Notes: generated by a model not told the origin, from the sequence alone. DNA of 64,000 nt from Ptychodera flava (GCF_041260155.1 NC_091933.1:22184599-22248598), one strand, 5' to 3'. Counted from the first letter of the stretch, positions 51,113-61,933 are shown. Translations and numbers: made by a program.

Positions 51113-54100
51113 TGTTTATTTGAGTGTTTTATTTAGCTATTAAACCGTGTTTTACTTATCTTTACTTTTTATTTCTCAACAGGGATAGTTCAGGTAACGA
51201 ACGTGAAGTTGCAGTAATGAATGTTTATTGTCCTCGCTATGATTCTGAAGATGAGAAGAGGTTGCGCTTCAAACTTGATTTCTACAAACTCCTTCAAAAG
51301 AGGAGTGAAGCACTGCTCAAAGCTGGAAAGTAAGTCTTTCTTCTTGCTCCATTTTCATCACTTTGTATGTCCAGGTGTTGTAGGAAAGTGACCCGCCCCT
51401 CTCCCACCAGACACTTACCCAAACTCTGGTTTGAAATGTCTATGTGGTGAAGCTCCATGTGATAACTGTCCTGATACACCTGTCCATGATTTGTGGTAAT
51501 ACTTCGTTTAACCCTTTGAGTGCCAAAGTCAATTTTTGTTGCCTTTATAAAATTTAGCCCAGATTTTTTTTTCAAATTTGTCCAAAAATTTTGATCAGAA
51601 ACTGAGATGTATAAAAGCGATGTCTGTTTTATCCAAAGTTATCAAAAAATTACAGAAAACTTCATAAATATTGGAAAATGTTGAACTAAATGGAATAATT
51701 ACAGCACTTAAAGGGTTAAAAAGAATAAGGATTTATAATGGCTTATATGGCTTTGTTGAAAGTAGATAAAAATTTTTGGGCTTTTTGGGGTGAAGGGGGT
51801 AATGGTATGGCAATTGATTAACAGAAAAGTAGATTTACATAGAAGTTAAACGGAATGAATCGACTATTCTGAATGAGAAGTGTGTGTCTTGCAGTTAGTG
51901 AATTGTATGATATGAAATGTATTCCGAGTGGGACACAGGTAAGAATGTACTTTGAAGAAACAAGTACGTATTAATATCTCCGCTATCTGAGACAAAGCAA
52001 GCCCACTGAAGTAGCCATCAAACTGCCTGTCAGATGACTCAACCTACCGGTACTCCCATCAGTGATCTGATAGTTTTCCTTGTATTTCAGGCATGTTATT
52101 ATCCTTGGTGACGTAAACCAATCACACAAACCCATCGATCACTGTGAACCAGATGACAAGGTATGTCAGTCAAAATTTAAGTCCTGCCAACATTTATGAT
52201 GTAATTATAGCATTTCTGCTCAAAATTGCAATATCACGCAAACCACCATGTACCACTTTTTGTACCGTCCCTCATGGCTCATGCTAAATTGAATGAGGTT
52301 GTTGTTATGAAACCTCCAATTTTGTGGTTCCTGGTTCTCCCCATATGCGAGATGAGCTGTGTGTTTTAGATAACCATTCCTTCAACAGAATGTTACATGT
52401 GTGGTCCCTTCCTTTCTTAACCAATGCCCCCTTGCATCAATGTGAAGTTAGGGGGATATACAAATTTGTCTCAAAACCCTTGAGAAAACACTGCAACAAG
52501 TACCAAATATGTCAAATTGGCAACTTCAAAAGTGTTCAATCTTTTGAATGGGATTCATCTATTGTTTTGTGTGTGTGTACTGTCTAACTCATATTTTTTA
52601 AAGTCTCTGAACTGTAAATAGTCGTTGATGGCCATGGCAGTTTTCAACGGTTACCAATCCAAGATCTCAAACACTGTGTTTGTTAGAATTGAAGTTGCCA
52701 TTTTAATATCGGTCTCCTCGCACATAGTTCCCCTCTGGCAGTTTTAGTGTCAGGTCTGAATCTCAGCCAAGAGGTTCTGTCTAGACACCTAGTGTGTGAG
52801 TATAGCAGTCAATGTGTTTACTTCCATACCTTATTTACATAGTTTGTCCTTGCTCACTCTATGATGAACTCTATCCACCATGTGTTGTGAGTTCTGGTAA
52901 TCCAGTAATCAGTGGGTAGTTGTTGTGTGTTACGATACATTACGTAATTGTTGTTTGCATTCATGTGGGGGGATCTGTTCCATTAAAAATAGCAGTGTCA
53001 TGATTTCCCTTTATCAAAAACCTCTATAGTATGGTAATTTGCCTGTTGTTCACTAATGTTTTGACGGCTGTTTGCCTGTTCTGTAGGCACGCGACATGAT
53101 GTACTTCACTCTGTTGTGACATGTAGCATACCCAGTAGATTCATTTATATTGCCTGTATTTACAAGTTCATTATTAATCTGGCGTGTCTTTTCCATTTTG
53201 ATGGTTCCTTCAAAAGAGCAATCACTTTGTTTTTCTGTTTCTCATGATGTACCACAGCTCGCTGTGATATATTTTACTGTAAAATTTACTGTAAAATTTT
53301 CTCATGCATTAATTCTTTTCTCTATGAATGATTAGGTACTGACGTCAATTTCAGACCATGCCATGATTGAATTTGTGTGTTGCAATATACCTAATAAATT
53401 TCCTATTTTGTTTGCCAGTCCTTTTAATTTTTGTTATTTGTTTTTTTTGCAATTTGGGTATTTTATTTCACTGTACATTCCATGCATCGATTTAGTCCTA
53501 GCATTTGAATCTGTTGAGCTTTACTTGTGAATCATGTTAAACTTGTTTAATGATACTTGTTACTGATTCAAAATTAAAATGGTGCCAATCTGTGTCATGA
53601 TTATAAGCATCTCCAGAATTTGTAAGTTTTTGTCTGCCAGTGACAAGGAAAGACTATAAACTCTACAGTAAAAAGGGATTTCAGGAAAATCAAACATTTA
53701 CAGAAGTTTGTATTCAAGAATTACATTCCTGTTAGATTTATGCTTACGGCTTGTATCTTATGTCTCTTTATCTAGAGATACTTTGAAGCCAAGCCTGGTA
53801 GGTATTGGTTGAGTCAGTTTCTCTGTGAGCTCACAGAGGATGGGAGACCAATCATTGAGAAAAGGGACTGCCCCGGGACTTCTGAGTCAGAGTCGGACAG
53901 TCCTGAAAAGGGTTCTGGAAAGGAAAAATCCGGTGGCCTTTTCATCGATACTTTCCGGTACTTCCATCCACAGCAGACAGAAGCGTTTACATTCTGGTCA
54001 ACGCAAACGTCAGCAAGGCAGCTGAACTATGGAACCCGGATTGATTACATAATTGCTGATATTCCGCTCTGCGAGGAGATTTTTGAGGATTCAATGACCA

Positions 54101-54927
54101 TGCCGGACTTTCAAGGCTCGGACCATTGCCCCGTGAAAGCCACATTGAATTGTACAATCATTGCGGCCAAGAGATGTCCATCCCTATGCACAAAGTACAT
54201 GCCGGAGTTTGCCGGGAAGCAGCAGAAACTGTCGGCATTCTTTTTACCAATGAGTAAAAAGCCAGCAACTCAAGAAAAAGCTGCATCATCACAGAGCCAT
54301 GTCCCTCCTGAGGACAAACGTACCAAAGAAACAAAACTGCCTGTCGAAAAGGAATCAAGTTCAGGGGCAGGCAAACAACCTCTGAAAAGGAACAGTTCCA
54401 ACGTAAAAGGCGGCCCAGTAAAGAAGCAAAAGACAACTACAGATGGAAAGACAAAACACGCTGGAAAGATCTTCAGCTTCTTTCAAAGGAAAGAAAGTAC
54501 TCCCAAAGTTGCCAAGCCAGAAGGAAAATATGAGGACAGGCAGTCATGTGAGCCTTCAGAAAAGGGCTTATCGGAAGATTCAATCGAAAAAGTATGTCCT
54601 GCAAACAACACAAGCAGTACTTCAAATGATGAATGTAGCACCTCTCAGAATTTGGACAACTCGTCGGGGGCATCCAGGCTATCCCAAAGTTCTGCAGAGG
54701 AGTGTGAAGAGAGGAAGAAATCGCAAGCAGCTCAGTGGAAAAATGTCCTCCGTGGTCCCCGGCCACCACCTCTCTGTAAAGGTCACCAGGAACCAGCCGT
54801 TTTGAGGACAGTGAAAAAGTCAGGACCGAACTATGGCAAGCAGTTTTACACATGTGCGAGACCAGAGGGCCGAAAAACGGACAAAGAAGCTCGTTGCGAT
54901 TACTTCATCTGGGTGAAAAAGAGATAA
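48290..54927 (+). CDS. APEX2: AP endonuclease 2, isoform ending in exon 6A
   Basis: A nuclear exonuclease III-type enzyme with AP-endonuclease, 3'-phosphodiesterase and 3'-5' exonuclease roles; it works with PCNA and, through its GRF finger, on single-stranded DNA in the ATR-Chk1 response. Exons: 48290-48404, 49171-49254, 49846-50032, 51183-51329, 52091-52160, 53776-54927; 584 aa. Landmarks: SWNING (N7, N9), LQETK (E34), NVYCPRYD, GDVN (D185, N187), LNYGTRIDY and GSDHCPV (D318, H319). A PIP-box QQKLSAFF is at about 350-357, and a weaker GKIFSFFQRK lies where human APE2 has its PIP box. A C-terminal GRF zinc finger spans about 531-584 (CKGH, TCARP, RCDYF). Relative to the human protein there is an acidic Ser-rich insert of about 25 residues after EKRD. 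The start is the ATG at 48290. It is divergent from LAP2. Confidence 0.93.
49444..49699. mobile_element. piggyBac-like MITE, family F, in APEX2 intron 2
   Basis: A 256-bp unit bounded by TTAA at each end. Termini TTAACCCTTATATCCTGCCA and the inverse of TTAACCCTTATCCTGTCAA are near-complementary. Confidence 0.6.
50318..50532. repeat. Minisatellite of ~22-bp units, APEX2 intron 3
   Basis: About nine degenerate units on the theme TTGCTAGTCCTGCAGTCTAG. Confidence 0.75.
50588..50735. mobile_element. MITE-like imperfect inverted repeat, APEX2 intron 3
   Basis: Ends CTCACGGCCCCCTTGCTGGC and (inverse) CTCACAGCTGCTTGCTGGC, continuing into CTACRCACT and GCTGGTGTA on both arms. About 145 bp, non-coding. 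Confidence 0.5.
51029..51110. repeat. (AAAT)n/(AT)n microsatellite
   Basis: Short ATAA units followed by a long AT tract, in APEX2 intron 3 just before exon 4. Confidence 0.9.
51508..51719. mobile_element. piggyBac-like MITE, family A, copy 3
   Basis: A 212-bp unit bounded by TTAA, with ends TTAACCCTTTGAGTGC and GCACTTAAAGGGTTAA. It lies in APEX2 intron 4. Confidence 0.75.
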
Positions 54928-55515
54928 AAATATATCACTGCCAGTACTGACAATCCAGATTTTGTCATCTTATCTGGATAAAATGTTTACAATTTTTTTA
55001 ATGATGATGATTAACAGAATAACTGAAAGGATTTGATAAACCATGTACAATTCAGCTGATTAGTACTTTAGTCAAGTATGAAGAAGTTGTTCATATCTTG
55101 ACTATGATACAGAATTCATTCATTAATAGCTTTCCCAATGCATGGTGTTTTCACCTTCACAGTGACAAGTTTAGATAATGATTTATGTATTCTATCTGTT
55201 CGAGGTTCTTGCAGGGTACAAAAATATACTTTTTTAAATCAAATTATTCATGTATCTTCCTTTGCATTTGATTTTTACCAAAAAAAGGAATGAATCACAG
55301 TGATAGACCACAGTGTAAACTTATGCTATTCTATTCTACCATAAGTGATACTACTCTAACTTGTTCAGTATCTTGGTCTGTCGACTGTATCCTCAATCAG
55401 TCTGCATAAAGTGTAGGCAATTTTGGAAAATGACATGAGGTGTACTGTACATTTGTCATGGTGTAGGTACATGTATTTACTGTGTCCGTGTTATCCTAGT
55501 CTCATGTAAATTTGT

Positions 55516-55521
55516 AATAAA
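55516..55521 (+). terminator. Poly(A) signal after exon 6A
   Basis: AATAAA about 590 nt after the exon 6A stop. The equivalent signal follows exon 6B at 58747, in homologous context. Confidence 0.5.
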
Positions 55522-55693
55522 GGTAGCTATATATCTGTCATGTTTAAAGAATCATTTGTTTTTAATGCTACTCGTCACACTTTTTCATTGTGAGTGAGGA
55601 AATTACATGCTCATTACTTTGCTCATAGGCAGTGGAGTGAAAGACCATGTGCTTTGCTGCACTCACTCAGCTTCCTCATCTGGCAATTTGAAG

Positions 55694-55708
55694 AGCGCCC
55701 CCTAGTGA
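55694..55708 (-). promoter_or_regulatory. CTCF-like motif, end of duplication unit A
   Basis: TCACTAGGGGGCGCT on the minus strand, near the CTCF consensus. It is duplicated at 58858. Confidence 0.45.
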
Positions 55709-56958
55709 TATAAATCCATGAAGTGTTTTAAAGTTGTTCACTGACTTAATTTCCCAGTCTTTGTCTCTATACGAGATGTAAAGAGTGCTGGTCTTACACA
55801 TATCTGGGAAGTTATTTTATTAAAAATTCTTGGTATTGTCTTCTGATTTCTATTTACCTCTCATAAACAAAGTTACCGAAACTTGAAGCACTCTCTCTCA
55901 TGCACCAAGAAAAAGTGTCAATTTAAAAAATTACATCTCACATACACAAAGCTATCATGGGAACACCACAAAGTATTTTTGTTTTTTGTGTAAAGGCCCT
56001 TGAATGCAAAGGATCAATGAATGGTTATTTTTAAATTTTTTAAAATTGATTTACAAAATATTAGGCCACAGAATCATGTGCAAGTAAAAATGAGTGGATC
56101 CACGTCTATCCTACAACAACTCTCATTAAATGGAATCTATTAATTTGTTCAGGCTAAGTATATTCTGTAAAAATTGCTGTTTTTTGTTTGTCAGAATGGC
56201 TGCGATGGATGGCTAATCGCATTACTGTATTTTGCTATAGTAAACCTTTATGTTAATGTATCTGCTGTTTGCCTGTGTTTCGACGGCCATCCAGCCGTTT
56301 AGTAGGCATTGAACATATGCTACATTCTGTTGAAAATAGCACATCTGGTTTTAAGTGTATTGCCTCTGTACAATAGTTCAGTAATCTTGTGATTTTTGTT
56401 CTTATCAGAGTCCATTATATATTGAGTTTTCTTCAAAAGAGTAATTACTTTGATTTCTCGTGATGTATCACAGTTTTTGGCAATAAATTTCGTCTCGTAT
56501 TACATGTGTAAATATTTTCTGTATACACACATGTTGACATAAAAGGCCAGATTTTTTCATGATTTGTATGAGAGATGTGTCAATCGAGTTTTTCCTATTT
56601 TTTTGTCTGTCTTTTGATGTTTGTTGTTGGTGTTTTGCAATTCTGTTATTTATCACAGTATACATGTCATATATTACACCCCTAATATAGGAATCAGTTT
56701 AGCTCTATTAATGAATCTTGTTAACTGGTTAAATTGATATATTTTTACTCATTCCCAAGTGAAAATGGTTCTTATGTCTGTCATGTCTAGGGGCATCACC
56801 AGACTTTGTAAGTTTTGTCAGGTATGATGGCGATAAACCATCACCCCTTGAGGAAAATGAGGGGCGATTGGAAAACTAATAGTATCAGATGTATTTTATT
56901 CAAGAAATACGTCACAGTTAGATTCATGCTCACAACTTGTACTTTTTGTCTTTTGCAG

Positions 56959-58104
56959 AAATACTTTGAAGCCAAGCCTGGCAGGCGATGGCTGAGTCAG
57001 TTTCTCTGTGGTCTCACAGAGGATGGAAAACCAATCATCAAACAAAGAGACAGCTACAGGTCTTCCGAATCAGAGTCTGACAGTCCGGAAAAGGGTTCTG
57101 GAAAGGAGCACTCCGGTGGCCTTTTCATTGACACTTTCCGGTACTTCCATCCACAGCAGACAGAGGCTTTCACGTGTTGGTCAGTAGCGTCGTCAGCTAG
57201 ACAGCTGAACTATGGAACCCGGATCGATTACATTATTGCTGATATTCCACTCTGTGAGGAGACGTTTGAGGATTCTATTACAATGCCTGATTTCCAAGGC
57301 TCAGATCACTGCCCCGTGAAAGCGACACTGAAGGGTACCATCGTACTTGCCAAGAAGTGTCCGTCGCTATGCACTAAGTACATGCCAGAGTTTGCCGGGA
57401 AGCAGCAGAAACTATCGGCATTCTTTGTACCAAAAAGCAAACAGTCAGCATCTCAGGAAGAAAGTGCTCTAGCAAAGGATACATGCACAAAAGAAACAAA
57501 CTTACAAGTTGAAAAAGAAAGTAACACTACGACAGGTAAATCTGCCCTGAAAAGAAATTGTTCCACCATTACAGGTGGTCCGGTGAAGAAGCAAAAAACT
57601 GCAGGCAGCGAAAAGACAAAGCATGCTGGAAAAATATTCAGCTTCTTTCAGAGGAAGTCTGAGACTGACCCAAAAGTTGCCAAACTTGAAAGAGACAAAT
57701 CTGGAAAATGTGAAGAGAGTCTGTCATGTGGATCTTCAGAAAGGGGTTTATCAGAAGATTCCGTTGAAAGAGTACTTCCTGCTAACAGCGCCAGCAGTAC
57801 TAATAGTGATTGCGGGACTTCTCAGAACTCAGAGAGCATGTCAGAGGCATACAGTCTCCCCCAACGATATGTAGAGGAGTATGAAGAGAGGAAGAAATCG
57901 CAAGCAGCTCAGTGGAAAAATGTCCTGCGTGGTCCTCGGCCTCCACCTCTCTGTAAAGGTCACCAGGAACCAGCCGTTCTGAAAACTGTGAAAAAGTCAG
58001 GACCAAACTATGGCAGGCAGTTTTACACATGTGCGAGGCCAGAGGGCCGAAAAACAGACAAAGAAGCTCGTTGCGATTACTTCATCTGGGTGAAAAGGAG
58101 ATAA
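56959..58104 (+). CDS. APEX2: APEX2 alternative terminal exon 6B
   Basis: A second, intact copy of the last APEX2 exon, 381 codons plus stop. It has its own acceptor (TCTTTTGCAG) and the same phase 0, so it can replace exon 6A to give a 582-aa protein. It begins KYFEAKPGRRWLSQFLCGLT. It keeps LNYGTRIDY, GSDHCPV, the PIP-box QQKLSAFF (now followed by VPKSKQ) and the full GRF finger (CKGH, TCARP, RCDYF). It reads FTCWS, as in the human protein, where 6A reads FTFWS. Differences cluster in the linker between the PIP box and the GRF finger. The frame is open further upstream (to about 56815), but the acceptor and alignment place the exon start at 56959. An alternative view is the residue of a partial gene duplication whose 5' exons are absent; nothing resembling exons 1-5 lies between 54.9 and 56.9 kb. 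Confidence 0.85.
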   Translation, partial: KYFEAKPGRRWLSQFLCGLTEDGKPIIKQRDSYRSSESESDSPEKGSGKEHSGGLFIDTFRYFHPQQTEAFTCWSVASSARQLNYGTRIDYIIADIPLCEETFEDSITMPDFQGSDHCPVKATLKGTIVLAKKCPSLCTKYMPEFAGKQQKLSAFFVPKSKQSASQEESALAKDTCTKETNLQVEKESNTTTGKSALKRNCSTITGGPVKKQKTAGSEKTKHAGKIFSFFQRKSETDPKVAKLERDKSGKCEESLSCGSSERGLSEDSVERVLPANSASSTNSDCGTSQNSESMSEAYSLPQRYVEEYEERKKSQAAQWKNVLRGPRPPPLCKGHQEPAVLKTVKKSGPNYGRQFYTCARPEGRKTDKEARCDYFIWVKRR

Positions 58105-58390
58105 AAATGTTTCACTGCCAGTACTGACAATCCAGATATTGTTATCTTATCTGGATAAAATTTTTAGAATTTTTTCATGATGATGATAACAGAATATCTT
58201 AAAGGATTTGATAAACCGTGTATAATTCAGCTGATTAGCACTGAGGTTTTTCATGTCCAAACCTGAAAACACAGGGTTTCCACTTGATTCTGAGCCCGCC
58301 ATTGCCATTATCATAGGACGCAAAATGTCATTCTTTACCAACTACTCTATCCACAATGGTTTCACCACAACTTTGACAAGCTAAGGTGTT

Positions 58391-58486
58391 GTTCTATGTA
58401 CATTTATTTTATCTGTTCAAGGTCCTCGCAGGGTAGACTTGTTCTATGTACATTTATTTTATCTGTTCAAGGTCCTCGCAGGGTAG
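58391..58486 (+). repeat. 50-bp tandem duplication in the exon 6B 3' UTR
   Basis: GTTCTATGTACATTTATTTT ... CAGGGTAGA occurs twice with a 50-bp period and no mismatch over 46 bp. The homologous region after exon 6A is single-copy. Confidence 0.85.
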
Positions 58487-58746
58487 AAAAACACTGTTAC
58501 TTTTAGTTTTCACCAAACCACAGGTATAAGGAATTAGTTATAACATTTGCCACAGAATAATTCCTACTGTTCTGTTCTACCAAGGCTAATGCTTCTCCAT
58601 AGGGTACTGTATCATTAGATGTGGTCCAAGGTTTGATTCACAATCAATCTGTATACAGACAATGACGTGAGGTCTACAAGCATGGAACTACATGTAGTTA
58701 ATAATACTATGCCTTTGTTCTTTTTATCAATCTGGTATATATTTGC

Positions 58747-58752
58747 AATAAA
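58747..58752 (+). terminator. Poly(A) signal after exon 6B
   Basis: AATAAA in a context (ATTTGCAATAAA) homologous to the site after exon 6A (ATTTGTAATAAA). Confidence 0.5.
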
Positions 58753-58857
58753 TGTTTATCAGGTCATTACAGGGCTGCACTTTCTGCCTAATTTTACCGC
58801 AGGTGAGGTACAAACATGTTCTCCAAAACTCGCTGCTTCTCTGTGTTTCCTAAGCTA

Positions 58858-58872
58858 AGCGCCCCCTAGTGA
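58858..58872 (-). promoter_or_regulatory. CTCF-like motif, end of duplication unit B
   Basis: TCACTAGGGGGCGCT on the minus strand, the paralogue of the site at 55694. It is preserved although the flanking sequence has diverged. Confidence 0.45.
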
Positions 58873-58939
58873 CAGATCCATGAAGTGTGTTGATCCGATC
58901 TAACGTCAATTTCTGATCTTCTTAAAGGGTATATATTAA

Positions 58940-58959
58940 GACACACACACACACACACA

Positions 58960-58997
<38 letters not shown>
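58940..58997. repeat. (AC)n(CT)n(AC)n compound microsatellite
   Basis: ACACAC, then CTCTCT, then ACACAC runs just after duplication unit B. Confidence 0.9.
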
Positions 58998-59626
58998 TAC
59001 ACCAGGAAAATAAGTAATTTCTTGAAAATTAATTAGTCTCCCTTATTCTATTCACATGGATACCATTTATCCGAAATGTGATTGAATACTGAATAACCGT
59101 GAACATCAGAAAAATTATTTTGAAAATTTATTTGATGGACAACAACATTGGACCGATAGAATTATTTACGTGTGAAAAAACTGGTTTCTCTTGCATCTGC
59201 CAACAATCATAAAGTGAAACTTGCGCTGAATAGGCAGACAAATTCTGAATAATTGTTACAGGTCAAAATAGTTGTCATGGACGGCTGAATACATTACTTT
59301 ATTTCAGGCAATCTCCATGAAAGCTACGAAATTGTCAGGTCAAAAGGTGTTCATTTAACACATGTAATGAAACAGTCTTTCTTATAATCGTCAAATTTTA
59401 GGGGCAGACCATTTGATTTCTGGGGTTGGAGGATGTTTGGGGGAAATGTTGGTAGGTGTAGGAGAAAATTATTTGATCCGTAATGGCTTGAGAGAAAAAA
59501 ACGTAAAGAGATGCAGGATTGACAATCAGTGAACTTGCTGTCACACTGACAAGGAAAAAATCTGCCATACCCATTTCCTGTAAACTCTCTCCCAGGATAT
59601 CAAACGATTCTCTCCTGTAGCTTTTT
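58998..59626. other. Intergenic, nothing recognised
   Basis: AT-rich sequence without convincing exon, inverted repeat or simple repeat. Confidence 0.4.
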
Positions 59627-59850
59627 AAAGGGATACATTCATCGGAACTGCGCTCAAGGGTCGTGAGGGACCCATACGACCAAACACTGTATCCCAGGTA
59701 CGATTGATGGAAGTTAAAACATGTCTGTCATAATCTACTTCGTATAATTTAAATGTTGCACCTATGATGACGAGGTGCATCTAGATATCGTGCACGAAAT
59801 ACATTGTTTGTAAACAAGTAACTCGAACTGGCGCAGTTCCGACGTGACCA
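59627..59850 (+). mobile_element. MITE family C, copy 3
   Basis: The left end AAAGGGATACATTCATCGG is present. Interior blocks match copy 2 closely (TCTGTCATAATCTACTTCGT, GAGGTGCATCTAGATATCGT). The right end stops at GCAGTTCCGACG without the CCCTTT terminus, so it is truncated or decayed. Confidence 0.6.
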
Positions 59851-59935
59851 GTTTTGATCAGTAGTTGCCGTTGTCGTCATAGTTGTGGTTATGTTAGGCA
59901 GTCGTTGCCGTGTCCATGTGAACTGTCTCTAGCTC

Positions 59936-60114
59936 ATGACGCACAAAAAACCTACGGGTGAAATAAACAGGAATGGGTCGTTAAATTCAAGCATCGCATC
60001 GTTGCGTCGTACTCCCTCCCTTGAACGGCTTGGTCCTATGACATTTTGGAACATTGTCGTCTGGGGGCGCTCGTGCTACCCAACAAGACGGTACATAAAG
60101 AAGGCAAGGATCAG
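59936..60114 (+). CDS. Candidate first coding exon, gene continuing right or broken
   Basis: An ATG opens a 60-codon frame starting MTHKKPTGEINRNGSLNSSI and containing RRTPSLERLGPMTFWNIVVW and YPTRRYIKKARIR. It ends at a good donor (AG|GTCAGT, phase 2). The Ser/Arg-rich start followed by an aromatic and then a basic segment looks like the cytosolic N-terminus of a membrane-associated protein, but no family is recognised. No matching second exon was found to the right within the window. Confidence 0.3.
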
Positions 60115-61930
60115 GTCAGTACGCGGTACTTAATAAATCGTTCACCCTGGTGATATGGCACCATCATCCTAGTAAATTTGCAATATCATTGCCTTCTGAG
60201 TAGGCTTTTGATGCTCCATGTGTGAAAAACGAGACTTTTAATGCTGCAAAATGCCCGGGGACGGTTTATTTTCGTGTGACATTAGAAGTTTTATCCCGGT
60301 GTTTTATCTGCATATTATCACTTGCTAAAGATTAAAGAAACCGCGCCACCAATTTCATCATGTATAAATTAAAGTGGTTTTGTGGTGAATACTAACATGC
60401 GGAGTCATATACACTATTCAGGCGTCGCAAGTCAATTCGCCTCCGGTGAGCGATAATCCTACATCACACTCACAGGTTAACTATGTCAGCCTGGGCCTAT
60501 CCTCACAACAATCCTCGCCTGAAAGCCATGGATACGGTACATGGAGCAACTGCTAATACAGTATCAATGTTCATTAATAACTTATTCCATGGTAACGTGG
60601 GCGGCCGAAAACAACAGTTGAAAACGTTGGCGTTTTGCATGTAATTGTTACCCGATCGATTGCGCCCATTATCGATTGTAAGCGAAATAGCAGACTTGTT
60701 TCTTTCTCTGATGATTAGAGCATGTAGTGCAAGAAATGCTGTGTTTTTGACAAGTACATTGAAGATGTTTGTTGTTTCCATATTGCTGTGTTTAAAAGTA
60801 CTGATTGTACCGTAGTCTTGCTTTTTACGTCCATGATCATACCCACGCTCTCTGTAGTCCACTGTACAGTATCCGATTTATTCGTCAATGCTAACAGCTC
60901 TTCATCAGCTCTCATGGTCAGAATGACCAGCAGATGCGACCGAAGACTATTATAGTCAACGATCAAACATCTCCACAGTTGTCTCAACTGCGGACCTCTG
61001 TAACACAATAACCGTTTCTGGCGCTTCTTGCAGACAACCGTACAGAGGGAATCGCAGCTTTCGAATATTTTTCGGTGCATGAACATAAATTGAAAGTGAT
61101 GACATTGAAATTGCTTCTACAGTATTTCTTCAAAACTTTCTTTTTCAAGACTGTCGCTTTTCATGTCACACCTGATAGTGATACACGTGGAGACTGCAAT
61201 ATTCGACTGAAAGAGCTGTACCTCTTATTCCGTTACTGTAGGGGCACGTATTACCTTAAAACAATTTTAATAAATATAATTTGATACATCTCGTGGGTCT
61301 GCATATCTGTACATATTTCTGACAAAGTAACAATTCTATCAAGCATTTCACATTTTCAAACTTTGAGTGGGGACGGTAATATTCTTATAAATTTGAAAAA
61401 GGGACCGAAAGCCGTATTTTAGGAGGTTATTAGTACCATTTCACATTATGGACCATCCTCGATTTCCTCAGCAGAATACTGTTGCTCAATGAGGTAACCC
61501 GTAACAAGGTGTGATATCGCCAGCATAAATATGCATCACATGATTTCGAATGTTTCCGCTTATTTTCTCTCCGGTGGTTTCATCGTTACAACGATGTGTT
61601 TTTTTTAAAAGCACAGTTTTAGATATAGGTCAGTTTTATCTGTCTAACATTTGCGTCAAACTGTGACATTTTTCGTTCGGAAACTCCTGTTCCTGCCTAG
61701 TCGATGAATTAGATTCGAGTCATTGAGGTGTACACTGGCGATTTTGTCTAGGGACAACGAAACTCGAATTTCCTTCAAGTGTCTCGTTTTTACACAAAAG
61801 TTACATCATACATTCTTAGCGCTGTTTGAAGAGAATGTAGCTGTAATTGCTATTTACCTGTGAAGTCCTCAAACTATTAATCATTCATGATGTTCATATG
61901 GATATTAGCGTAACTTTAGCTCTTTGTCTC
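60115..61930. other. Region with overlapping unrecognised frames
   Basis: Minus-strand frames at 61086-60715 (ATG start, 123 codons, begins MFMHRKIFESCDSLC) and 60862-60503 overlap in different frames. Neither resembles a known family, and at most one could be coding. Nothing else stands out. Confidence 0.3.
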
Positions 61931-61933
61931 CTA

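Larger units (their letters stand above)
53030..55740 (+). repeat. Tandem duplication unit A around APEX2 exon 6A
   Basis: Homologous to 56215-58905 with an offset of about 3,183 bp. It includes the 3' part of intron 5 (for example the TCAAAAGAG ... CACAG block), exon 6A, the 3' UTR with AATAAA at 55516 and a CTCF-like motif at 55694. Boundaries are approximate because intronic similarity fades gradually. Confidence 0.8.
56215..58905 (+). repeat. Tandem duplication unit B around APEX2 exon 6B
   Basis: Second copy of the 53030-55740 unit. Similarity is strongest over the final ~200 bp of the exon and the start of the 3' UTR, and lower in the exon's middle, which suggests conversion between copies at the GRF-encoding end. 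Confidence 0.8.

Noticed and set aside
56815-56958. Upstream in-frame extension of APEX2 exon 6B as coding
   Set aside because: The acceptor at 56958 and the alignment to exon 6A and to human APEX2 show coding begins at 56959; the upstream open frame is intron.
60503-61086. Two overlapping minus-strand frames as a gene
   Set aside because: Different overlapping frames, no family resemblance and no clear exon structure; left unassigned.
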